DNA from: Cytidiella melzeri
Lineage: Eukaryota > Basidiomycota > Agaricomycetes > Polyporales > Irpicaceae
Direction of reading: 5' to 3'
NCBI GenBank assembly: GCA_022592445.1
Contig: JABYQR010000037.1
Location: 62,001-126,000 of the forward strand
DNA length: 64,000 nt
In this document: one piece after another, positions 11,931 through 22,150 of the stretch
Position numbering within the stretch: the first letter of the stretch is position 1
How the letters are laid out: every line of letters begins with the position of its first letter
The notes under the pieces: model-generated
The model's database searches: none
The model's input: only the letters and a program-made list of their open reading frames with translations
What the model was told of the DNA's origin: nothing
Translations under genes and position numbers: made by a program

Positions 11931-12002
11931 ATGCCTCCTCTCACTGGCCCTTCCAACTCCCCCGCATCCTCCTCATCGTCGTGCACGTTCTACTCGCAAT
12001 GA
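11931..12002 (+). promoter_or_regulatory. Upstream ORF of the C2H2 gene, ATGA overlap
   Basis: A 23-codon frame (MPPLTGPSNS...) starts at 11931. Its TGA (12000-12002) overlaps the main ATG (11999-12001) as ATGA. If the transcript starts upstream, ribosomes would meet this frame first, so it could govern initiation by termination-reinitiation. Alternatively an unseen intron joins this start to the main frame. There is no transcript evidence. Confidence 0.4.
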
Positions 12003-12633
12003 CAGACGTTCTCGCGTTCAACATGTTCGCCCACTCTCGCGTCCCCTATCACGGCCAGGCCCTTGCAAGCCTCCCACCTACCTCCCCCAAGCTCGCCACA
12101 ACGGGCGGGGGTCCGCTGTACTACCGTCAACACGAAGTGATTCAGCTCATCGAGGTACCAGCACCCACCCAGCAACAACATCTGTCGGACATCACGTCCA
12201 GCTCGGTCGCCTCGTCGTCCTACTCCGACTCGGACTCATCAGCAGCAGACTCGGACGAGTCAGAGTCATGCTCGTCTTATTGCTCATCCGACGAAGAAGC
12301 ATTCGAGGGCTCTTCACACGGATGCTATGATGACACCTACAACACCAGGTTGAGCCGGGTGGCAGCCTGGCGTGACAGCTTTGCAAAGGCGATGGGAGTG
12401 GCTTTCAATTCAGGTATGTTTGTTTCAACATTACTCCACGTGAGTATGTTCTCAACGACGAACCTTCCTATTCAGCGCACTCGAAATCACTCACCCAACG
12501 TCCGATACGCTCACACTGTTGCTCCGCCTGTGACTCCGACTTTGCCACGCCGCAGAGCCTGCGAGAGCACGCGCAGCACTCGAAGCTCGGTGAAGCTTGT
12601 CGCACCGCAGTCGAGTACGGACTCGAGCCATGA
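11999..12633 (+). CDS. Small C2H2 zinc-finger protein
   Basis: Exons 11999-12413 and 12476-12633 (62-bp GT...AG intron) give 573 nt, 190 aa. ATG 11999 is the first ATG in this frame. The protein has a Ser/Asp/Glu-rich middle (about residues 60-105) and a C-terminal C2H2 finger formed only after splicing (CSACDSDF ... SLREHAQH), ending EACRTAVEYGLEP. Ignoring the intron, the frame runs on into low-complexity sequence, so splicing is needed to expose the finger. I recognise no named family. A nuclear or nucleic-acid-binding role is inferred from the finger alone. Confidence 0.7.
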
Positions 12634-15600
12634 CACGATCCGTCGATATCCCACCCCTCATATTCTTTCTCTACTTCGTGTGTCGATTCATCTGGTGACC
12701 TTTGCCGTGCGTTCCTCCCACCTCGTCGCCGGTCCACGCATCTCCGACTCGCGCATACCCATCAACGATACCCCCGTCCCCTCACCTCCTCGCATATCCC
12801 CAAGCAACCATTCGCATTTGTATCTGTAGTATCATCCACCATTACGACAGACAATCTGTTCCACCTCAATGTCCCTCACACACATGTCCTCTTCTGTCGC
12901 GTCCACAGACACGTCTCTGTCGCACATCCATACCACACCCATTTCGATTATCTTATACGTAATATTTATTACTGCACTTCACGAGTGACCGTGGTGTCGT
13001 ACGTTTACTACATACAAAAGAGTGTAATGCGTCGTAGATTAATCCTTTGTTAATATGAGACTGTAGCTTGATCATATCGTTTCCAATGACTGTGATGTGA
13101 GAGAGAGAGGAAGATTTCTGCTTTAAACAGTTTCCGAGCTTGAGCCGTTCGAGTATCTCGAACTTCATGTACCATGTTTCATTCCGTTCCTTCCCATCTC
13201 ATCATGCTTTTGAAGAAATTGTAAAAAGTTGAGAACACCAGGTAGGCTTGTATAATACCTCCGCCGGAAACTGTTACTGATCCACCGCGACCCTGGGGGC
13301 ACAGTCGACTTGCAGTTACTCCGTAGCACACCCATCAACGGTTAGACGTCAGACCTAAGTCCGCGTGCGACCTTTGAGCTCGTAAGTTCATCCCTCCCCC
13401 CAAAACAAAACAAGAAAAAGACAAAAAAGATAAAATTACAAGGGATGCACAAACAAGTCTAGTCTATCTTTCATTATAAGGAAAGCTGCGAGCGAGAGTC
13501 GGAGAGACAGCGACAAAGAGGAGGTACTGGCGGCGTATAGGGGATCAGCGTGGGATGCCCGAGGTAATTCACAAGCACTGGTCTGACCGACGACCACGGA
13601 GGGGAGGTGGCGAAGAGGGAAAAGGTAAGTAGTACTGCACTAGCACCAGGGGTAGGCCGTCCTCATATTTGCTCGAGCTCCCTCTCGCCTCTGGTGTACA
13701 CACCAGCCTATTCTGTTTATTTTTAGGAGGCCCATGCATGAATGCAAAAAAATCCCACCTGATTGGGGCCAAGTCACTGTTCATACGATCGTCATGGACG
13801 TAGAGAAATATCCGCGGAATGAAAACAGTGTGGGTGTTTTTGTTTACTACAGCAGGGACCGCTCCTGTTCAGCTCTGGCCACATGTCGCTAGCACTGAAT
13901 GGCACGCACTGGCAAGCGACCCACCTCACAACAATGAGCGGAGCGCAAATGATCACGAAATTGCAGCCTAACGGTGGCAACTGTAACCGAAAACAGTCTA
14001 ATAGCGTGTAAGTATAGGCGGTGGGAACCGTGAGAGAGTGAGGCAGGGCTGAACACTGCAGCAAGCCTTTCGGGTGTTTCGGACAATTGCAAGCTGAGGA
14101 CAGAGGCTGCCCAAGCCCGAGATGCTTGTGGGTGCCCTGGAGGGGAGAGTGTATCGTAGCCCATCAGCCCTTGCATTGTCGACGAGGCTAGCAACCAAAT
14201 TGGGCACGCACCATAAAGTTCCATAAGTAGTGCTCCGACTGATCGCGAGAAAGAAACGAGGAGCAGCAGCGGTACCTAGCCTCATATGTATCTCTGATCC
14301 AGAGTGACGCGCTTTTTTTACATTCCGTGTTGTCAACCCACTTACGCTTGTGTTGGGAGTTCACACACGGAGGGGAAGGCAGGCGCTCTGTGCGTCCCTA
14401 CATGTGTAGAAAGCCTCCAGTGCCCAAGTGTTTCCAGAACACCCGTACTATGCCGTCCCCTTAGACGTAAAAAACGTACTCTTGTTCTGTGCTGCCCTAT
14501 GTATCGTCTAAAACTCTCACGGAACGTAGTTCTTTAGCTAGCAAGAGCGTTCATCTTCTATCCAGACTTACGAATTGTCCCACTAGGAAAGCGCCCCTCG
14601 AAGTTGAGAAGCTGACGAGCATGACCAACCCAACGCGCTGAACGCTGAGAACGATTCGGAGTCGCTGACTGTTCTGGGATGGGGTGGTCGTAACAGCGGA
14701 ACAGATTGTATGTCGCAGAGTCATGCTACTGCAGACGCGGGATGCAGTGGCCAATTCGCCCTGGAATTCTCTCGCGGTGTCACGGTTCGACTGTCAAAGC
14801 GGGTGGCGCAAACGGAGGGGAGTGCCAAATTTGAACAACTAGAGTATGCAGTAGTTTAGCTCTCTTGACTGAACGCGATCTTTCAGTACCAGCTTGAGTG
14901 CGCTGCCTGCCAAAGGCTGGGAAATACGGATATCCCTTTGTTTTGGCTCATCGGATATTGATAAGTGGATAGATCAAGATACGTGGCACCGTGCTTGATC
15001 CTCAACACGAGTGTCTCGACCTGCGTAAACCTGTCAAGCTTGCTCGATTAGCATGGATTCAGTTTGGACAGCAATGAACAAACGCATACCTTCGTTTCAC
15101 GGACGGAGAGAAACAGTTTACCGATCGGCTATGGAATTATCAATGCAACAGTGGAGCAACATATCGGCCGACCTACCTCGAACAGCGACTCATTCGACGT
15201 GTCGAAACCTCCCCGGGTTTAGATCCATTCGTCGGGGGCATCGATGAAGATTCATTAGTACACAGCTGAGCCTAAGATCACATCAGCCTGACAGATGGGT
15301 ACAGCCCTTCTCCAACATCCACACAACTATCGCATACATCTACCCTGATTACCCACAGCTCCTTGGGGAGTTGATGGTGGCGTTAGTGCATGATAAAAAT
15401 GTTGTGGTGCACTCGTAGTGATCGGGAGGCTGATGGCGGCCCTGGAAGGGAGTGAGACGGGTCCGCAGGTCCGATATACAATTAGCACCGAAATTGATCA
15501 TGAATTTGATTGCACGGTGTTGCGGAATCTATGCTGTCTTGTTTTATGTCTTGTTTTTTTCTGTCCCAATGGAGCATATACGCTAACTTGAAGCGTCAAC

Positions 15601-18600
15601 ATCGTGAATGCTGGCGCTGAGACACCGATCGTTGGCAAAATTCCATAAGCGAGAAGGGTACTTTAGCAGCAAGGGTGTCTCCCGCGAGATATCCCCGCCA
15701 CGACGCTTCTGAATGGCCTCCGCGGTTACACCGTGCGGTGGGTGTAGCTCGATCCTGTTACTGTACAATGAGCTGAGAGAATCCCAGTTAACACTCACCA
15801 GTGAATCGATCGCCGCTCGCCATATACTACGACTGATCGTAATCGCAATTCAAGATTGCGGGGGTGTATACAGCCAACTTGATAGAAGCGCATATCCGCG
15901 CTACCTTCTGCACGAGAACTTCGGCCGAACAGTCCACTGTATGTGTGTGTGTGTGCTTAATGGAAAAATTCCCTATTATCAATACTAATCAATTAACTCA
16001 CCGTTCATGATATTCAATAGCTCGCTTGAAGACTCTATCCTGGGAGGACTACTATCTTGGTATGTCAGAAATCGCGCACCAAACCGATGGTGGCGCACAC
16101 CCAGAATCCGACTCGTCTCGCCTGGACGCGGCCGAGACGGAACTTCCACATGCAGATGCAGATTCGCTGACTTTGGTGTGAAACTTGGTGAACCCACCCC
16201 ACATCGATTACACGACAGCCGCTTCGCGAGCGAAGCAGCCTGCCTCAGCAGATCGGACCGTCCAGATTTACTCCGTAGCATTGGCGAGATAACCACGCTC
16301 AACCTTGTCAGCTCATCGAAACCATCTCTGCTGACGTTCTTGCTTGGCTCTCGTTTACGCTGGTGCGAAAAAAACGAAAATCCGGTGTCGGCGATTGTTG
16401 AAAAGCGAGCGTGAGGGAGATGTAGGGGGAGGGTAAGGAAAGGCGTCAAACAGAGTCAACAATGGGTGAGAGTAGGAGACCTGAGAATCCGACTCTGGTC
16501 GGAGCGTCTGCGATGCTTGCAAGAACAGAGTGTATGGATATGCGGTATCCCATTCACTGGCATGTCAACGGCCGGCGTGAAACTGTTTTGCGCGTGGCAG
16601 GCCGTGGCAGCTCGGAGACGCCAAGACAGGCTAATGTGGGACAGCCAAGCTACCGGGTGCGAATGAATTAGACTTTCGGACAGATGGACAGAGAGGTACT
16701 GCAACAGATGTGACTTTGTGCAGAAGCGCCAAGAGGATACTGATGTGGGGCACCGTGGGCAGGATCAAGCAGAGTTGCCATTCCAGATTTGTTTCAGTGA
16801 TTACATGGAGCGACGCTTCTCACGACTAGCATAGCCTGTCTGAAAATATGTGGATATCAGTCACTTTAGACGCGACAAAGTTTTCACAGCGACATACCAA
16901 GAGTTTCGGAGTGGCGCGTCTGGATCCGACGACAGTCAGACCCTGGGCGTGTTCCTCGCGCACAAGCGATATTAATGTGGCGTGAGGCTTAAGCAACAAT
17001 TCATCGTCTCATGAAGGTCAGCTGCGAGCTCACTTGTTCATGGATGACGTCTCCCGTTCCAGCTTGACGCTGCTCGAGGCGGCCCGCGGCACTTAGGCCA
17101 CCGCAGAACGAGCGAAGCCGTCTTGCGGCACAACATGCAATGACGGTTTGCCAACATGGCATGACACTGATCGCTAGTGACGAACGGATCATCAGAGTAG
17201 ATACACCAACGTAGCCAGAGTTGTACTCACGCACTGATTGGCATGAGAAAAGGGAGTAACACGGAGTGTTCATCCAGTTTGGATGCCAGCGAGCCGCTTT
17301 CCCCGCTCGTAATCAAAGCACGATGTTTCGAATGTCATGAGAACCACCGTCAAGATTGTAACAAGGTCTTACCTCTTCAGGGCTGTCGCAAACACGAGGG
17401 CGAGTGCGTGAACGTTGTCGGTCGCTAAACTCCGCCATGCGAAGGTGCGTTATGATGATGCAACCGCACAAACTGAACACGTAAATCCAATGCCATGTAG
17501 ACTTGCGTTTGGACGACGCGGCCGCCAGCAGTATGTCGGCTACAGCACGATGATGTGGATAATTGTTCACACAAGTCGGGCATCGTTGTATGGTCGCCAT
17601 ACGGACAGAACACACAGACCGAGGAGTTGAGGGTTGGAGTGGGAGTCGGTGTCTCGTCATTTCGCTTCAGTCGCGAAGAGTTAGAGCACCCGTTTCGCCG
17701 AATTTGAAGAAGTCGCAGGGAAATACCAAGCCCGCTGAGTGCGACTAGAAAATACGTATTGGAAATGAGATGAGCATGAGTAATTTGTTTGAAAATCGCG
17801 TGCAGAGGAGGTGCTTACCCTCCGACGTTCCTACGTCTCCTCGGCAAACACGCACGACGAGCAGGGGCGGATGGTCATCGAACCACCTGGTGAGAGCGTG
17901 TTGACGCAATTCGACCTATATAAGGAGCTTATCCGTGGTTATAGCGAGATAACCACGTTCAACGTGCAATTCGCGACGTGCCTAAGTTCCGAAGGGTTGT
18001 TCCGTCAAGCTTCTTGAGAACATGAACAGCATGCCTTCGGCTGCATAAGCAGACAGGAATGTGCGGTGAGGACCAAGATCCCTGAAAGAGAAGGGGGGAC
18101 CCATTCAAGAGATCGTCGTGATGCAGGCTGAGTGAGCATCGTGAGCCGAATCCTCGACATGAAGCAGTCTTAACGTTGAGTTGCTCCGAGTCGGGCGTCT
18201 GAGTTAATACCACCATTAGATGCATCGGCCGTGTCCGTTGTCTTCTTACTGCAACATTGGCTGTCTGCGACTTTGCAAAACAAAGTAAACCCACCGAGTG
18301 TGAAGCAAGCCTTGACGTGAACCTACTGCCTCGAGACGGATCAGACCGAGAGCTTTGCAATATGGATCTAGAGAACTCACGAGAAGCTATCTGCCGACGG
18401 CGATGCTGGCTGAATATCTCCCTTTTGCCGGCTCCCTATCTTAAGAAAATCGAGAGAGCACAGGCAAGACGAACACGCGAACGTCGGCGGAGGAGCAGGC
18501 ACTGCCGTTGCTCGATGGCGTGCTGTGTATACACCACTCGACCAATGATTTGAGACAGTCCTTTTGAGACCAAAGGGTGCACGGATCTCATGAAATCCTT

Positions 18601-19508
18601 CGTGAATACTATTGGACCGGTGAGAGGTGGATGCGGTGTAGAAGGATCATGCACTATCGTGCACAACATCATCAGTCGGATGAGGCGTCCGGTAACGGCA
18701 CCAGAAGTTACGAACGGCACACACGTGGACAACAAAGGGTTTAGCATGAGTTGTTCGGCTTTGTTAGAGCAGCGAGCGCGTCGCAGACCTGTCTAAGAAT
18801 CAGATTATGCTGGTGTGACTTTCTTGCGCTTCACCCCACAGAACGGTAAAGGCTCCAAAAATATCCCAAATTCGATATCGAGGATGCTGAAACTGTGACC
18901 GCTATTTGCGATTGAAATGTACGTACTGTACGATTCGAGAAGCATGTGTCAAGGGTTCACCTGAAGATAGGCTCTTGCGGATGCGAAGGGGAGACCTACG
19001 GATTGCCATAGATCGACGACGTCGAACTGTTTGTGCAGTCCATAATCATCGTGATGCAACGGGATAAAAGCACTGCTCTGGCGGCATTGACAATGTAATC
19101 CCAGAGCTTGCCTGCTAGTGCTGCGATTTCCAAGCGGGTATACGCGCAATATAACAATCGCTTTGTCAGGTGCAGTTGAACCACTCATTGACACTGGAAC
19201 ATACCTCTAGATGTTGTAATCGGGTAGTTCTCTTGTCGTGAACACATATCAGAGTATGAGAATCCACAGATGTGTCTTGAGTATACTGCTCTTGTCGCTT
19301 TTTCGTCAAATAGTGAATGCGAACGTACTTCTCCCGTGACGACTTAGGTCATGCAGCAAGCCGCAAGCTGTGCACACGGTATTGTCGGCCTGTCGATAGA
19401 TATGAGTGGTAGTATATATTCTGTGATAGAGATTGGTATTCCATTCGTGCTCGAGCGCGATGTTTCTACTGTGACGTGGTTTGGGGGACATTAAGGGGAG
19501 CAGCCAGT
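12634..19508. other. Gene-poor spacer, about 6.9 kb
   Basis: I see no convincing gene, RNA gene or transposon. Open frames are short and lack motifs. A GT microsatellite lies near 15941-15957. The right end abuts repeat B2 of the Ngaro element. Confidence 0.5.
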
Positions 19509-19976
19509 GCTTCCTAAGTGCTTAGCGGCTAAGCTAGAGGGTAACAAAGGAATTCAGAGGAAATTAAGGGGACGTTGTAGTGTATGCTTTCTATTTTGCA
19601 CTTCCTGATTGGTTATTAGAATTAAAATAAAATAAAATTAAAGAGTATTAGCCTTAGTCGGGGGAGGGCTTGGCCCTCCACCGGCACACTTCCGAAAGCT
19701 TCCGGCAGCCTGTAGGCGTCTTTCCGGGCTTAGAAAACCACCGGATACCGGAAGATTCGTGCGCATTGGGGAGCGCTTGTTTCGAGCTTTGTGGCGCGGG
19801 AAAGCTCCCTAAAAAGGGAGTGGTTGTCCGAACTCCTCCTCGATAACAATGTGGCGGGATGCTGCGAGGAAGGGTCAATGCCCGAAGGAGGAGGACGAAA
19901 CGCCAGCTCGTGTGTGCCCGAGTCCGACTGAGCGTGAGGTGGAAAACGAGACGTTGCGAACACGACTCACCACCAA
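19509..19976 (-). repeat. Ngaro terminal repeat B2
   Basis: 468-bp direct repeat, almost identical to B1 at 20173-20640. It starts GCTTCCTAAGTGCTTAGCGG and ends at CACCACCAA on the plus strand. It is the sense 3' end of the element and is separated from A2 by 22 bp. Confidence 0.93.
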
Positions 19977-19998
19977 GACGCTAGGGGTTGGGTGGGTT

Positions 19999-20172
19999 GG
20001 TTGCGAGAATTTTCCGAGGGACGAGTAAGAGAGGGTGGATGTGTGATGGTGGCGAACGCGAACTCGAAAGAGATAATTCGAGGGCGTTTCGCCTCATCAC
20101 GCATCTAGCCGCTCGCTTAGTAAGCACTTGCTTACCTCGGCCGCTCGTTCCTCGCTTTGAGCCAAGCAGCAC
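19999..20172 (-). repeat. Ngaro repeat A2
   Basis: 174-bp direct copy of A1 (25583-25756), from GGTTGCGAGAATTTTCCGAG to GAGCCAAGCAGCAC. It lies between B2 and B1, directly abutting B1. Confidence 0.93.
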
Positions 20173-20640
20173 GCTTCCTAAGTGCTTAGCGGCTAAGCTA
20201 GAGGGTAACAAAGGAATTCAGAGGAAATTAAGGGGACGTTGTAGTGTATGCTTTCTATTTTGCACTTCCTGATTGGTTATTAGAATTAAAATAAAATAAA
20301 ATTAAAGAGTATTAGCCTTAGTCGGGGGAGGGCTTGGCCCTCCACCGGCACACTTCCGAAAGCTTCCGGCAGCCTGTAGGCGTCTTTCCGGGCTTAGAAA
20401 ACCACCGGATACCGGAAGATTCGTGCGCATTGGGGAGCGCTTGTTTCGAGCTTTGTGGCGCGGGAAAGCTCCCTAAAAAGGGAGTGGTTGTCCGAACTCC
20501 TCCTCGATAACAATGTGGCGGGATGCTGCGAGGAAGGGTCAATGCCCGAAGGAGGAGGACGAAACGCCAGCTCGTGTGTGCCCGAGTCCGACTGAGCGTG
20601 AGGTGGAAAACGAGACGTTGCGAACACGACTCACCACCAA
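20173..20640 (-). repeat. Ngaro repeat B1
   Basis: 468-bp direct copy of B2. It sits at the sense 3' side of the internal region, 171 bp beyond the recombinase stop codon. Confidence 0.93.
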
Positions 20641-20811
20641 AGGCGCAAGCCACAACAGTCGTGCGCAACGCGAGGCGACTCACCCCCAAAGGCTCGCGCC
20701 AGCCTTGAATTCTTGTGATGCGTCGATCAGGGGGGGGGGGGGGACTGTTTGTTTCAAAGAGAAAAATTGCAAATGTGTATCATTAAATGCGGATTATGCG
20801 ATGCAAGTTTG

Positions 20812-22150
20812 CTAAGCTGACAGTACAAAGGAGCGCGATTTTCGGAATTTGTCTATAGAGTCCTGAGCCAGCTGAAGGCGAGACTTATCAAACGAATTGG
20901 AAATGAAAAGAGGAAGAATAGAGTCTATTTTCCGCCAATACTCAAGGAACGCCCGTGATCTCCAACCACCCTGAATTGCAACAATGTCCGGAGGGGTACC
21001 ACGAAGCAGGAGCTCAGTGGCCCCTCCAATCCGGAAACAGTGCCCGGTCAGCGCACTTAAACCGGCTCCCGTCCACACCTGATTACAACGCACTAAGAAC
21101 CATTCGCGCGTCATAGGTTCCCATCCTCGTTCTGAAAGGGAGACAAAGGAGAAGAAGGGAGCGTCTGGAGGAACCTTCGAGTTGCATTTGAGGTGATGAG
21201 TGAGGGCGCGGATTGGGGAAGTTGGTTCGCCGTTTTCGGTGACCGTCACCACGAGGCCATCGTGTTTGGTAGTTTTGGACCACGGCAGAGCGAGGGCGTA
21301 ATACGATTTTCCATCCGGAAGAGAGTTGAGTTTCAATGAAGCGGAGCGAGAGACATGTTTAGTCTTGTCGAAGCCGTGGGATGAAGGGATTACAAGTTCT
21401 CCTAGCCTTGAAACGAAGTTAGTACGGGAGGGAATGCGTAGAAAAAGGAGCCGTGAGGCCAGGATATTCGTACCGCCTCGTACCCCAAAAAGCAAAACAT
21501 GCAATTGCAAAGACTGCGGCGTCAAGGGAGTTTGAGAGGTCTAGATGCGAAAACAAAGCGTTCATATGCTCAAGCGTAACGGGAGGTCGTTTCGGCTTCA
21601 CGGAAGGTTGGACTTTCAGAGCGCCCGCGCAAGTGATCTTTAACATTTTCGCCCCGAGCCACGGGGCGCCGTTAATCGAGTGCCAGAACGATAAGCCTGC
21701 CATCCAAGTATCAATGGTGGATCGAGAGACGATGCCACCCCATTTGGCAACGAAGCAAGAGAGTAAAACGTCGGATGCTGGCATACGTCGCGACTCAGCA
21801 ATTCCCAGACAGTCACAATACTGATTGAAACGCAAGAGGCCGGCGCCGTAATTCTTCCGGGTGTTGGGTTCAATTGAAGCGAGCATGAGGTCAAGCAGAG
21901 ATTTGGAGGCGTCGACTGATATGTCAGCAGCGAGGTTTTGACGGAAATTCATAGCATAAGGAGTCGTCCAAAAATTGAGGCGGTCTGCAGCAAGAACAGA
22001 AGGGCGAAGAGCAGAGGGTTTGAGATAATTAGCAGCCGAGGGCTTCCTTGGTTTGCGACGACTCAGAGTTCGCGGAGAAGGGGAGGCCTTCCTCTGAGAA
22101 GTAGACGCGTTCGCACTTGCGCACGCAGTAACTAGAGGCATACTAGACAT
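20812..22150 (-). CDS. Ngaro tyrosine recombinase
   Basis: Exons (sense order) 22150-21474 and 21406-20812 give 1,272 nt, 423 aa. Unspliced, the frame breaks after FWGTRR and looks like a frameshift. A 67-bp intron (21407-21473) with a TACTAAC branch point and CAAG acceptor repairs it to FWGTRRLGELVIP. Catalytic set: Arg226 (RRLGEL), His348 and Arg351 (GHCFRIGG), Trp374 (GGWRS), Tyr382 (LEYWR). In this family the enzyme integrates circular cDNA. Its ATG overlaps the RT stop by 8 nt (ATGTCTAG). The N-terminal 60 residues are Ser/Arg-rich, and an SAM-like DNA-binding part precedes the core. A Crypton is excluded by the linked RT. Confidence 0.93.

Noticed and set aside
11891..11998. N-terminal extension of the zinc-finger protein (CPFVSLTNQF...)
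   Set aside because: It has no ATG and would need a TTG start. 11999 is the first ATG in frame.
19509..20640. LTRs or a tandem gene duplication
   Set aside because: The two 468-bp copies flank a 174-bp segment that recurs only at the other end of the element. That is the Ngaro split-repeat pattern, not LTRs.
21419..21525. Frameshift in the Ngaro recombinase
   Set aside because: A canonical intron with a TACTAAC branch point explains it and rebuilds RLGEL. The total length is a multiple of three.
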